64,000 bases of DNA. Source: an uncultured bacterium (GTDB lineage Bacteria; Planctomycetota; Phycisphaerae; Phycisphaerales; UBA1924). Location: contig CAILKP010000042.1 in NCBI GenBank assembly GCA_903834785.1, positions 79,034 through 143,033 on the forward strand, read 5' to 3'. Both the position numbers and the translations under genes were made by a program. The notes beneath the pieces are model-generated. The model ran no database searches. It was given only the letters and a program-made list of their open reading frames with translations, and had not been told where the DNA came from. Shown here piece by piece: positions 1 through 8,171 of the stretch. How positions within the stretch are numbered: the first letter of the stretch is position 1; each line of letters opens with the position of its first letter.

Positions 1-315
1 TCGTGCCGCCTCCAGTGACCGCTTGCCGCCCTTGCAGTGCAGCACCAGCCGCTGACCGGGCATCACCTGGCCCATCGCCAGCGCGGGATCAAACCGTGAC
101 AGGGGCACAAGCCGTGCACCGTCAATCCGCTCGCGGCTGTGCTCATCGGGCTCGCGAACATCCACCAGCACCGCGTGGCCGGCTCGCAGCCAGCCATCAA
201 CCTGTGCGGCCGTCGCTTCATGAAACCCCCGTGACCCCGCTTCACGCTCCTGCTGCTGGGGTTGCGGCCGGCTCGTCGCGTTGGACTGGCTTGATTGATC
301 AGTTGCTGTTGTCAT
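1..315 (-). CDS. Rhodanese-like domain protein (3' end outside window)
   Basis: The first 105 residues of a protein running off the left edge. A Gln/Ser-rich N-terminus of about 35 residues leads into a rhodanese fold: LVDVREPDEHSRERIDGARL at about residues 52-71, then the active-site loop LHCKGGKRS with the catalytic Cys near the break. The order of the two motifs and the Cys loop make a rhodanese (sulfurtransferase-type) domain secure. Whether it transfers sulfane sulfur or only binds cannot be told, and any further domain lies outside. The ATG at 313-315 is the only good in-frame start. Confidence 0.8.
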   Translation of the reverse strand, partial: MTTATDQSSQSNATSRPQPQQQEREAGSRGFHEATAAQVDGWLRAGHAVLVDVREPDEHSRERIDGARLVPLSRFDPALAMGQVMPGQRLVLHCKGGKRSLEAAR

Positions 316-583
316 CGGTTGTCACCTGCTCGGTCGCGCTGCACTCCAGCGTGCACATGCCCGGTCGGTCGCTCGCCGCCGCGGCATGGCCCGCACATCA
401 CCTTGGAGGCCGGCCCAGCCAGCAGGGTTCCAAATCGGCATTCAGTTTTCGCCGTTTCCCCCGCCGCGGCCTCCCAACCAGCCGCCACCGCCACCATCCA
501 CCCCCAACGGGGGTGCCACGCCGATAATCAAGCAGGATCTGGCCCTGGTCAGCTCCAAAGCCCCCGCCTGCCGAGGACGCCGT

Positions 584-1378
584 TTAGTGCTGGACCTGGG
601 CCGTCCCGGTCACCTGCACCGGTGCCGCGGCAACCTGCCCGTTGGCGCTCGCTGCCGCCGCCTTGGCCGCCGCTCGCTCGGCGCGGGTCTTCACCCGCGG
701 CTCGGTGCCCTTGGTCATTCTCACCAGGTTGCTGCGGTGACGCCACACAACCAGCACGCCCATGAACAGCGCCACGACCAGGTACGGCCACAGGCGGATG
801 ATCTCGCCTTCCTTGGCCTCACCCTGGAACAGACCGATGAACCGGCCGATCGCCGGTGTGCCCAGCGCCCACGGCAGCAGGCTCAACCCGGCAACGCACG
901 AGGAAAAGCCGATGTACCGCGTGATCATCACCGAGGCACCCCAGGTGGCGATCGACAGCACAGCCGGAATGGTCAGGATCGGGTACATGGCCAGCACAGC
1001 GCCAAACCCGGTGGCCACGCCCTTGCCCCCGCGGAACTTCAGGTACGGCGAATAGGTATGCCCCAGCACGCTGGCCACGCCGAAGGACAGCCACGGCCAG
1101 GTCTTCTCCGGCGGCAGGTCCAGCGTGTTGATTGTGCCGAGCACAAAGCCCGCGATCAGCACCGGCAGGAAGCCCTTGAGCATGTCCAGCGAGAACGTGA
1201 TGATCCCGTACTTGCGTCCGATGGTCCGCCCCACGTTCGATGCGCCGATGTTCTTGCTGCCGTGCAGGCGAACATCAACCCCCTTACTCAGGCCGATCAG
1301 CAGTCCGAACGGCACGCCGCCGAGCAGATACGTCCCCAGCAGTCCCAGGAGCCAATATGTCAGCCAGGCAGTATCCAT
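584..1378 (-). CDS. plsY: Glycerol-3-phosphate acyltransferase PlsY
   Basis: Integral membrane enzyme that transfers an acyl group from acyl-phosphate to glycerol-3-phosphate, the first step of phospholipid synthesis in the PlsX/PlsY pathway. All three family loops are readable: GSKNIGASNVGR at about residues 40-51, FRGGKGVATG around 115-124, and WRHRSNLVRMTKGTEPRV near 212-229. Hydrophobic helices separate them. At 264 residues it is longer than the usual 190-220: there is a short insert before the second loop and an Ala-rich, Lys/Arg-containing tail of about 35 residues after the last helix. plsX is not visible nearby. It lies downstream of lpdA on the same strand, beyond a strong terminator, so it probably has its own promoter. 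Confidence 0.95.
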   Translation of the reverse strand: MDTAWLTYWLLGLLGTYLLGGVPFGLLIGLSKGVDVRLHGSKNIGASNVGRTIGRKYGIITFSLDMLKGFLPVLIAGFVLGTINTLDLPPEKTWPWLSFGVASVLGHTYSPYLKFRGGKGVATGFGAVLAMYPILTIPAVLSIATWGASVMITRYIGFSSCVAGLSLLPWALGTPAIGRFIGLFQGEAKEGEIIRLWPYLVVALFMGVLVVWRHRSNLVRMTKGTEPRVKTRAERAAAKAAAASANGQVAAAPVQVTGTAQVQH

Positions 1379-1542
1379 GAGGTGCGATCATCAGGCAGCG
1401 TCGAGGCCAGCAGCGGATTGCTGAAAACCCCGATGGCAAGGTCGGGAGTCTATCTCCCCAAACAGGCACACAGGCAGTACTTGGTAACCCTGCCCGCCCG
1501 GTTGCCGGCCCCGGGGCTTGCCTTCCGGCAGCCCCACCCAGG

Positions 1543-1579
1543 GCAAAAACAACCCCGGCCGACGCAGGGTCGGCCGGGG
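1543..1579 (-). terminator. Intrinsic terminator of lpdA
   Basis: Perfect 11-bp inverted repeat (CCCCGGCCGAC at 1553-1563, GTCGGCCGGGG at 1569-1579) with a 5-nt loop. Read on the minus strand it is followed at once by TTGTTTTTG. It lies 45 bp past the lpdA stop. Confidence 0.9.
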
Positions 1580-1624
1580 GTACTGGGTAAATCGATGTTC
1601 ACGCGTCAATCTGACGCGCCGGGC

Positions 1625-3181
1625 TCAGGCGTGGATCACGCGGCCCTCAGCCGCCAGAGCCGCCTCATGCAGCGCCTCGTGCATCGTCGGGTGGGCGTGC
1701 ACCGTGGCGATGATCTCCTCGGTGGTGGCCTCCAGCCGGCGGGCCAGGGTCATCTCGGCGATCAGCTCGGTGGCCTGGTCGCCCAGGATGTGCGCACCGA
1801 GGATCTCGCCCCGCGGCAGCCCGCGGATGATCTTGACCAGACCATCAGTGTGCGCCGCCGCGATCGCCTTGCCGTGGCTGGCAAACCGGTACGTGCCCGT
1901 GTCGTAGTCCTTGCCCTTGACCTTGCCCTGGGCAATCAGCGCCTGCTCGGTGGAGCCCACGCTGGCCACCTGCGGGATGCAGTACGTGCAGCCCGGGATG
2001 GTGGTGTAGTCCATCGGGTAGGGCTCATGGTGCGTCTTGCCCAGCTTCAGCGCGATCCGCTCGACGCAGATGATGGCCTCCTCGCTGGCCACGTGGGCCA
2101 GCCACGGCGGACCGATGACATCGCCCACGGCGTACACGCCCGGCAGGTTCGTCTTGTAGTCGATAGCCTGGTTGGTCGTCTTGCCCGGCTGGTAGTCCGT
2201 GACAATGTGGTCCTTCTCGATCTTCAGCCCCAGCGACGGATCGCAGAGCCCATCGGTGCGACCCTTCACGCCGATGGCCAGCAGCACCTTGTCGGCCTCG
2301 AGCACCTTCTTGGCGCTCTCGTCGGGCTTGCCGTCCTTCATCGGGGCAACCGTCACCTTCACGCCCGTGGCCGTCTTCTCGATGGCCGTCGTGCCGTGCG
2401 ACGTCAGCAGCGTCATGCCGTGCTTGGTGTAAATCTTCTCCAGCGCCGTCGAAATGTCCTGGTCCTCAACGGGCAGGATCCGCGGCAGCATCTCAATGAC
2501 CGTCACCTGCGTGCCCATGGAGTTGTAGAAGTACGCGAACTCCATGCCGATGGCGCCGGCACCGACAACGATCAGGCTCTTGGGCTTGGACTTGTTGTAC
2601 ATCGCCTCACGGGCGCCCCAGATCTTGTCGCCGTCAAACTTGGCAAACGGCAGGTCCCGGGCCACCGAACCCGTCGCGACAACCACGTTGTCGGCGGTGA
2701 TCGTGCGGATCGCCTTGCCCGGCGTCGCCGGTGCGCTGGTCAGTTCCTCCTGCACGGCGCACTCCTGCACCTCGATCCGGCACTTGTTGCCGTTGGCCGG
2801 AGTCGCCGCACCCACCAGCTTGGCGTTGCCGATGATGTGCTCGATCTTGTTCTTCTTGAGCAGGAAGCCGATGCCGCCGTTGAGCTTGCTGGCAACCTCG
2901 CGCGAGCGGCCGATGATCCGGTCCCAGTCCAGCTCAATGCCGCCGGAGATCTTCAGGCCCCAGAACTTCTGGTCCTCCGCCTTGGCCAGCTTCTCAACCA
3001 GCTCCGCGTTGGCCAGCAGGCTCTTGCTGGGGATGCAGCCCCAGTTCAGGCACACGCCGCCGAGCTTGGCACGCTCGACGCAGGCAACCTTGAACCCCAG
3101 CTGGGCGGCCCGGATGGCGCCGACGTACCCGGCGGGACCGCCGCCGATGACAACGATGTCGAAGTGGTTGGAATCAGCCAC
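1625..3181 (-). CDS. lpdA: Dihydrolipoyl dehydrogenase (E3)
   Basis: FAD flavoprotein that reoxidises dihydrolipoamide in 2-oxoacid dehydrogenase complexes or the glycine cleavage system, passing electrons to NAD. Visible: N-terminal FAD site VVIGGGPAGYVGAIRAAQLG, redox disulfide GGVCLNWGCIPSK (Cys44 and Cys49), NAD-binding GAGAIGMEFAYFY, the second FAD motif YAVGDV, and the C-terminal HAHPTMHE active-site loop. Its 518 residues slightly exceed the usual 460-480, mostly through a longer segment just before the first ATASG-like strand. The GTG at 3181 is preferred because AGGAGC sits 7 nt upstream and the product begins directly before the flavin fold; an ATG 25 codons earlier would add a Cys/Arg-rich leader. 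No E1 or E2 gene is adjacent. Confidence 0.95.
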   Translation of the reverse strand: MADSNHFDIVVIGGGPAGYVGAIRAAQLGFKVACVERAKLGGVCLNWGCIPSKSLLANAELVEKLAKAEDQKFWGLKISGGIELDWDRIIGRSREVASKLNGGIGFLLKKNKIEHIIGNAKLVGAATPANGNKCRIEVQECAVQEELTSAPATPGKAIRTITADNVVVATGSVARDLPFAKFDGDKIWGAREAMYNKSKPKSLIVVGAGAIGMEFAYFYNSMGTQVTVIEMLPRILPVEDQDISTALEKIYTKHGMTLLTSHGTTAIEKTATGVKVTVAPMKDGKPDESAKKVLEADKVLLAIGVKGRTDGLCDPSLGLKIEKDHIVTDYQPGKTTNQAIDYKTNLPGVYAVGDVIGPPWLAHVASEEAIICVERIALKLGKTHHEPYPMDYTTIPGCTYCIPQVASVGSTEQALIAQGKVKGKDYDTGTYRFASHGKAIAAAHTDGLVKIIRGLPRGEILGAHILGDQATELIAEMTLARRLEATTEEIIATVHAHPTMHEALHEAALAAEGRVIHA

Positions 3182-3381
3182 GAAAAGCTCCTGAAAAAAC
3201 CAGACGAAACAGCGGCACCTCCGGCACGCCGCGACGCGGAGTGTCCAGAGGGCCAAAACGCAAACGGCCCAAGCGTAGCGTTGCCGTCACCAGCCTGCCC
3301 GAAGCACGCCTAAGTTGTGTTTGAATCGCTATTTACATCACTTCAGCCCCGGGTGCCCGCCCGTCGCCCCGGTGGTCGCAC

Positions 3382-4767
3382 TCACCTCACCCGCCCCAGC
3401 AGCACATCCTCCGGCAGCACCACCCGCGCCGGCGTCCCGTCAATCCGACCCAGGATCGGCTCTCGCTTGTCCGGCGTCACCAGCACCGCATCCGTCGCGG
3501 TCAGATCATCGACCATGATCCGCGGCACCGGGCTCGTCCGCGAGGCATCATCGTCGATCGCCACCACGTGGTCCCGCCCGGCAACCAGCCGCAGCGCGGC
3601 CCGGCCGTTCCGCCCCAGCCCGTAAATCACCAGCCGCCCGCTCGGCCCCATCGTCGCATGCAGCCGCGAGGCCGCCATCGCCAGCTGCTCCGGCCCGCAC
3701 AGCGCCCGCCGCATCACCACCGACCAGTCAAAGTGCAAGATCCCCGCCGCCAGCTTCGTAATCTGCGGCAGCAGTTCCGCCATGGCCACCTTCATCCCCG
3801 GCGGACGCAGATACCCCCGGCACGCCAGCGACCACCGCAGCGGCGAGACAAACGCCTCCGCCGCCTGATCCCCGCCCCGCTCGTCGGGCGGAATATCCGC
3901 CGATGCGGCCTGAACCAGATCCGCATCACCCTCAACCAGCGCCTCGGACACCGCACGCCGCAGCATGCTGATGGCCGCCGCACGGATCTCATCATCATCG
4001 GCGCCGAACTGCTGGATGATCTGCAGGCCCGACGAAAGGTTCTCCATCACCTGCCGCGATCGCGAGCCGCTCCGCTGGCGATACGCCAGCACCGGTCGGT
4101 CCACCACATGGGCCCACCGCACGCCCGCATCATGCGCCACGCGGGCAAAGTGCAGCCACATCGCCCAATCCTCGCTCTGGCAGCCCGTATCGAACATCCG
4201 CGGCTCGGCCGTCTCCGCCGCAAGCAGCGCCTGCCGCGTCACCACCACCGCACCGATGATCAGCCGGTTCGCCGTCGAGAGCTTCTGCACCGACCAGTCG
4301 CCGTTCTCCGGCAGGTGCGACCAGCACAGGTCCTCCCCGGTCTCATCGATCAGCCGGTATCCGCCTGTCACCGCATCGGCATCCTCGGCCTTGATCGCCC
4401 CGACCAACTCAGCCATGCTGTGCGGCTCGGGCAGGTCGTCGGCATCCAGAAAGCACACCAGCCGTCCGGTTGCATGGTGCAGCCCCACCCGTCGCGCCGC
4501 CGCCGGCCCCCGCTGCGGGCCCGGGTTGCGCACCACCACCAGCCGCGCATCACCAATCGCCTTGACTGCTCGCACCGTCCCATCCGTGCTCCGATCATCG
4601 ACAATCACAGCTTCCCAGCTCGGCACCGGCTCGCCGTGGCGCCCGGGCTGCTGGGTCCGCAGGGCGCTCAGCGTCTCGGCGATGAACGCCTCGGCATTGT
4701 GCGCAGGGATGATGTACGACAACTCTGGCCGCATCGTGTGCGGGGTTGTAGGCCGCGATGCGCCCAA
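3382..4767 (-). CDS. Family 2 glycosyltransferase with C-terminal Rossmann-like tail
   Basis: Likely transfers a sugar from a nucleotide-sugar donor to a surface polysaccharide or glycoconjugate; donor and acceptor are unknown. The GT-A part has the N-terminal ELSYIIPAHNAEAFIAETL strand, VDDRSTDGT for nucleotide binding, and CFLDADD as the metal-binding DXD site. After an alpha-helical middle, the last 90 or so residues form a separate unit: VIYGLGRNGRAALRL followed by an acidic VVAIDDD strand, as in a dinucleotide-binding fold. That pairing is unusual (see findings). Start: ATG at 4767, with a second ATG 11 codons in that fits the fold equally well. It begins 13 bp after the stop of the upstream hydrolase-like gene, so the two are probably co-transcribed. 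Confidence 0.85.
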   Translation of the reverse strand: MGASRPTTPHTMRPELSYIIPAHNAEAFIAETLSALRTQQPGRHGEPVPSWEAVIVDDRSTDGTVRAVKAIGDARLVVVRNPGPQRGPAAARRVGLHHATGRLVCFLDADDLPEPHSMAELVGAIKAEDADAVTGGYRLIDETGEDLCWSHLPENGDWSVQKLSTANRLIIGAVVVTRQALLAAETAEPRMFDTGCQSEDWAMWLHFARVAHDAGVRWAHVVDRPVLAYRQRSGSRSRQVMENLSSGLQIIQQFGADDDEIRAAAISMLRRAVSEALVEGDADLVQAASADIPPDERGGDQAAEAFVSPLRWSLACRGYLRPPGMKVAMAELLPQITKLAAGILHFDWSVVMRRALCGPEQLAMAASRLHATMGPSGRLVIYGLGRNGRAALRLVAGRDHVVAIDDDASRTSPVPRIMVDDLTATDAVLVTPDKREPILGRIDGTPARVVLPEDVLLGRVR

Positions 4768-4780
4768 AAGCGCGCCACCG

Positions 4781-6400
4781 TCACTTCGACCACGTCGCCA
4801 TCAGCGTCGCAAAGTCGCCCACCGCCTGGTCAAAGCCCTCCATCACCGCCTCAATCAGCGGCAGCGTATCGGCCGCATCCGTTGCCACACCCGTGGCCTT
4901 GGTCAGCTTCCGGGCCTGCTGGGCCAGGTCCATCGGCAGGCTGTGATACCCCGCCACGCCGTGCAGTGCATCGGTGATCGCCGACATCGCCTCCGCCGCC
5001 GGCGGCTGGGCCGCCAGCTTCTCAACGAGCTCATCGCCCGCATCGGCCCGCTCGGTCAGCAGCTCATCAAGTTTGCAGTCCGCCGCCAGCGTCTCCATCG
5101 CATCCACGCCCCGCAACTGCTCGCGCAGCAGCCACAACGTGCCGATCGTCCGCGCCGCCTCACGCAGCTGCTTGGCCTGCGTCGCCTTGTCCGCCTTCGG
5201 GTCAGTCTTCACCGCAGCCCGCAGCTTTTCCGCCGTGCCCACCCGCTGCCGCAGCGGCGTCAGTGCCTTCTGGGCCCAGCCCTCAATCACCGCGGCATGC
5301 GCCACCGCCTTCTGGCGGATCTCCGGCGGCAGCTTCTTAAACGCCGTCGGAAAGCTCTTGGCCCCGCGCAGCCCGCCGCCGGGAATGTTCGGGTCCCGCT
5401 TCTGCTCCGGCGGCGGCTCCAGGTCCACACGCTTGAGCACCGCCCGGGCCATGTGCAGCGCTGGCGGCACCGGCTTGCCCCGCACCGTCTCGCCCGGCCG
5501 CATCAGCCGCTCGGCCCGGTCCAGCGCTTCCTCCGGGTCATCCGTCGCCAGCCCCACGCACAGGTCCACTCCGTGCCGCACCGCCGCAGGGCACGGCTGG
5601 TCCTGCCACTTGGGCAGAATGTGCACAAACACCATCTTGTGCCCGTCAAACTCGTACGCCTCCCGCGCCGCCAGCGAACGCGCCATGCGATACTGCTCAT
5701 CATCCGTGCCCGCCAGCAGCACAATCGGCACCCCCAGCACCCCACCCTTGGTCGCACTGATCTGCGCCGACCCGCTGTTGTGCGCGATGATCCCCATGCT
5801 CAGCGCCGGGAACCGCCCGCCGAATACCGTCGCAAACATCCCGCCCTCAGCCAGGCCGTAGTGAATGATCCGCCGGCACGGAATCGTCCGTGTCATCTCC
5901 AGAATGAAGTCGCGGTAAATCACAATGTCCGTCGGCCGCGGGGCAAACACCCGCGTGCCGTCATCCCGATCCGTCGTCCCGTCAATCGCCACCGAGATCA
6001 GATCATCCCCCAGTGACCCCGGCGGGTAGTTGTCGTGTCCCCACATCACATCCTGCTCGGTGTTGTGGATCAGCGTCACCAGGTCCCGCGGCTTCTCCCG
6101 CGAAAATCCCTTCGGCAGCGCCCAGGTGTACCGCAGTCGGTCCCCCGCGTTCGATGCATCCGTCGGCCCCTCGGCCATCGTCCCCTTCACCTTCGACAGG
6201 TTCAGATACACCTTTCCCGGCTCGGCATCATCCAGTTTCGTCAGCGGGTCCAGCCGCGGCGGTGGCTGCACTGACACCGGCTGCTTGGCCGGCGCACCAG
6301 CAATAGCACCGCCCGCGGCAACCACTCCACCGGCCAGCAGCAACAGGCCCACCACCGCCCCGCGCAACGCCAAACCCGCCACCGTGTGCACTCGTGCCAT
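4781..6400 (-). CDS. Secreted alpha/beta-hydrolase-like protein lacking the nucleophile
   Basis: 539 residues with an N-terminal hydrophobic segment (about 12-35) that looks like a signal peptide or anchor. The middle resembles a serine hydrolase: a strand with LVTLIHNTE, then IIHYGLAEGGMFATVF where the nucleophile elbow should be, then GVPIVLLAGTDDEQYRMARS, which resembles the acid-residue strand, and a HKMVFVHILP strand. The elbow reads G-L-A-E-G-G, with Ala where esterases have Ser, so it may be catalytically dead or use different chemistry. The C-terminal 200 residues are helical and charged and match nothing I know. Probably first gene of an operon with the glycosyltransferase. Confidence 0.6.
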   Translation of the reverse strand: MARVHTVAGLALRGAVVGLLLLAGGVVAAGGAIAGAPAKQPVSVQPPPRLDPLTKLDDAEPGKVYLNLSKVKGTMAEGPTDASNAGDRLRYTWALPKGFSREKPRDLVTLIHNTEQDVMWGHDNYPPGSLGDDLISVAIDGTTDRDDGTRVFAPRPTDIVIYRDFILEMTRTIPCRRIIHYGLAEGGMFATVFGGRFPALSMGIIAHNSGSAQISATKGGVLGVPIVLLAGTDDEQYRMARSLAAREAYEFDGHKMVFVHILPKWQDQPCPAAVRHGVDLCVGLATDDPEEALDRAERLMRPGETVRGKPVPPALHMARAVLKRVDLEPPPEQKRDPNIPGGGLRGAKSFPTAFKKLPPEIRQKAVAHAAVIEGWAQKALTPLRQRVGTAEKLRAAVKTDPKADKATQAKQLREAARTIGTLWLLREQLRGVDAMETLAADCKLDELLTERADAGDELVEKLAAQPPAAEAMSAITDALHGVAGYHSLPMDLAQQARKLTKATGVATDAADTLPLIEAVMEGFDQAVGDFATLMATWSK

Positions 6401-6579
6401 GGCCTGATCGTTGGCCGCCCGGACACGCCGGGCCAGAAGCAGAACCTATCCCCTCTGGCCGCCCGCCTTGCTGTGTGTGATACTCATGTCATCGCAGCAG
6501 GATGCTCCATGTGTCCTGCCCGCTCCGGCCCCAGTGCGGCCCCCGACCGCTGCCGGTGATACCTCTGACAAGGAACAGG

Positions 6580-6759
6580 ATGATTCAAAACAGTCCAGTA
6601 TCCGCTGCGCCCGCAGGCGCGGCTCCCGGTGATCCCACGGCCCCGCGCAACCTGCCCGCAGCGCGATCCGGCAAAGTCCGCCCCATGATCCTGCTCTGGG
6701 CGCTCGGCTTGCCCATCCCCCTCATCTTGCTGCTGCTCCTGCTCCGCAGTTGCATGTAG
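6580..6759 (+). CDS. Small single-helix membrane protein
   Basis: 59 residues: an Ala/Pro-rich N-terminal half, a short basic stretch (ARSGKVRP) and then a strongly hydrophobic C-terminus ending in LILLLLLLRSCM. The topology suggests a one-pass inner-membrane peptide with its N-terminus in the cytoplasm. The ATG at 6580 has AAGGAACAGG directly upstream; an in-frame ATG 26 codons earlier would add a Cys/Pro-rich stretch and is less likely. No family recognised. It heads a co-directional set with the BON lipoprotein and the YflT-like protein, so a stress-related role is possible but only by association. Confidence 0.5.
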   Translation: MIQNSPVSAAPAGAAPGDPTAPRNLPAARSGKVRPMILLWALGLPIPLILLLLLLRSCM

Positions 6760-6843
6760 CGGCCTTCGCCTCCCCGCCGTCCTCTCCTTCCCAGTCCACT
6801 CCCACCCACCAACCGCTCTCCACAGCGATAAAGGCAACTTCCC

Positions 6844-7272
6844 ATGCGAACACACATCATCACCACACTCTCACTGGGCACCGTGCTCCTGGCCCTCTCC
6901 GCTTGCGACCGCAAGGCCGAGCCAATGCCCGCCAACACCAACCGCACCACCACCGCTCCCGCCACCGTGCCGGATGCCGACAACACCGCACGCAACAAGC
7001 TCGACCGTGACGCCGCGGCCAAGACGCCGATGGACCAGTCAAACAGCACCGATGACATCAAGGTCACCGCGGATATCCGCCGCGCGATCATGGAGGACAA
7101 GACCTTGAGCACCAACGCCAAGAACTGCAAGATCATCACCGAGAAGGCCGGCACCGTCACCCTCCGCGGCCCGGTTGATTCCCAGGCCGAGAAGGACGCC
7201 ATCGACGCCAAGGCCAAGTCCATCGCCGGCGTCCGCACCGTCATCAACGAGCTGGAAGTCAAGATCAACTGA
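6844..7272 (+). CDS. BON-domain lipoprotein (OsmY-like)
   Basis: 142 residues. A signal peptide ends in the lipobox LLALSACD with Cys21 as the lipidated residue. After a Thr/Ala/Pro-rich spacer, residues of about 70-142 form a single BON domain: a DIKVTADIRRAIMED helix, the strand VTLRGPVDS, and a closing VRTVINELEVKI. BON domains occur in periplasmic or outer-membrane stress proteins such as OsmY and are thought to bind membranes. OsmY itself has two copies, this protein one. It is followed by a strong hairpin and then the YflT-like gene. Confidence 0.85.
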   Translation: MRTHIITTLSLGTVLLALSACDRKAEPMPANTNRTTTAPATVPDADNTARNKLDRDAAAKTPMDQSNSTDDIKVTADIRRAIMEDKTLSTNAKNCKIITEKAGTVTLRGPVDSQAEKDAIDAKAKSIAGVRTVINELEVKIN

Positions 7273-7289
7273 CCCCGCGATCCGTTCAA

Positions 7290-7325
7290 CCGTTCGGCCG
7301 CGCACGCCCGTGCCCGGCCGAACGG
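7290..7325 (+). terminator. Strong hairpin between BON and YflT-like genes
   Basis: Perfect 11-bp arms CCGTTCGGCCG and CGGCCGAACGG around a 14-nt loop, 17 bp after the BON gene stop. No T-run follows, so it may be a processing or attenuation hairpin rather than a full terminator. Confidence 0.45.
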
Positions 7326-7416
7326 CGCGGCTTCCCACTCACCTCCAAACACCACTCACCCTTTCGCTTTTACCCACAGGCACGCCCACGTGTGCCCGCC
7401 AACCAGGAGCATCCCC

Positions 7417-7998
7417 ATGCCGACCTCAGTCCTCTGCATCGCACCGACCATCGCAATGGCCAACAACATCGTCTCCGGCCTCAAGCTCGCCGGCTTCAGT
7501 GACAACGACATCTCCGTCCTCTTCCCCGACAAGGGCAGCACCCGCGACTTCGCCCACGAGAAGAACACCAAGGCCCCCGAAGGCGCATCCATCGGTGCCG
7601 GCACCGGCGGCGTCGTCGGCGGTACGCTCGGCCTGCTCGCCGGCATCGGCCTCCTGGCCATCCCCGGTGTCGGCCCGTTCATCGCTGCCGGGCCCATCAT
7701 GGCCGCACTCAGCGGCATCGCCGTCGGCGCCGCAGTCGGTGGCATTGCCGGCGGCCTCATCGGCATGGGCATCCCCGAGATCGAAGCCAAGCGCTACGAG
7801 GGCAAGGTCAAGGACGGCAACATCCTCATCTCGGTCCACGCCGAGTCCTCCGCCGAAGTAACCCGCGCCAAGGACCTCTTCACCGCCGCCGGCGCGACCG
7901 ACATCACCTCCACCAGCGAGAAGTCCGCCCCCGGCGCAGATGCACCGACCCCCGTCGTCCGCGCTGGCACCAACGCCTACGAAACCCGGGCACTCTAA
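7417..7998 (+). CDS. YflT-domain-like stress protein with glycine-zipper region
   Basis: 193 residues. The N-terminal 50 or so (TSVLCIAPTIAMANNIVSGL through NDISVLFPD) resemble the YflT/general stress protein 17M fold, in which a conserved loop precedes a Gly-rich hydrophobic segment. Residues of about 70-125 are very Gly/Ala-rich (repeats such as GAGTGGVVGGTLG, AVGAAVGGIAGG) and could form a membrane hairpin. The segment GMGIPEIEAKRYEGKVKDG then leads to a short ferredoxin-like strand pair. I place it in this family from memory of its hallmark sequences; the biochemical function is unknown. The ATG at 7417 is chosen because AGGAG is 7 nt upstream. Confidence 0.7.
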   Translation: MPTSVLCIAPTIAMANNIVSGLKLAGFSDNDISVLFPDKGSTRDFAHEKNTKAPEGASIGAGTGGVVGGTLGLLAGIGLLAIPGVGPFIAAGPIMAALSGIAVGAAVGGIAGGLIGMGIPEIEAKRYEGKVKDGNILISVHAESSAEVTRAKDLFTAAGATDITSTSEKSAPGADAPTPVVRAGTNAYETRAL

Positions 7999-8027
7999 GC
8001 CGCCAGCCCCACTCCGCCATCATCAAA

Positions 8028-8076
8028 ACGGGCGTGCGCCACCTCCGCGGCTTCAACCGCGGCAGCGCACGCCCGT
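8028..8076. repeat. Nested two-stem inverted repeat downstream of the YflT-like gene
   Basis: Outer arms of 12 bp (8028-8039 with 8065-8076) enclose an inner perfect CCGCGG/CCGCGG stem (8045-8050 with 8057-8062) around the loop CTTCAA. It lies about 30 bp after the stop of the plus-strand gene and could form a long cruciform or RNA hairpin. The plus strand continues TCTCCGTTCC, only weakly T-rich. Confidence 0.6.
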
Positions 8077-8112
8077 TCTCCGTTCCACCGCATCCCACTA
8101 CACAATGAAAAG

Positions 8113-8137
8113 AGCGGGCCGCATGTCGCGGCCCGCT
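8113..8137. terminator. Bidirectional terminator between the YflT-like gene and nuoG
   Basis: Perfect 10-bp arms AGCGGGCCGC and GCGGCCCGCT with a 5-nt loop. AAAAG lies to the left (a CTTTT run for minus-strand transcripts leaving nuoG) and TTGCATTT to the right for plus-strand transcripts. It is placed between two convergent genes. Confidence 0.8.
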
Positions 8138-8171
8138 TTGCATTTCACAGTCAACTCTCCCCCCGCCCGCC

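Noticed and set aside
386..3313. A 975-codon open frame on the plus strand, antisense to plsY and lpdA
   Set aside because: It is a by-product of high GC content: Arg/Gln/His-rich with no motif, and it lies opposite two genes with full family motifs. The same holds for other long antisense frames, such as 3965-6016, 9027-10637, 11044-13050 and 16978-18360.
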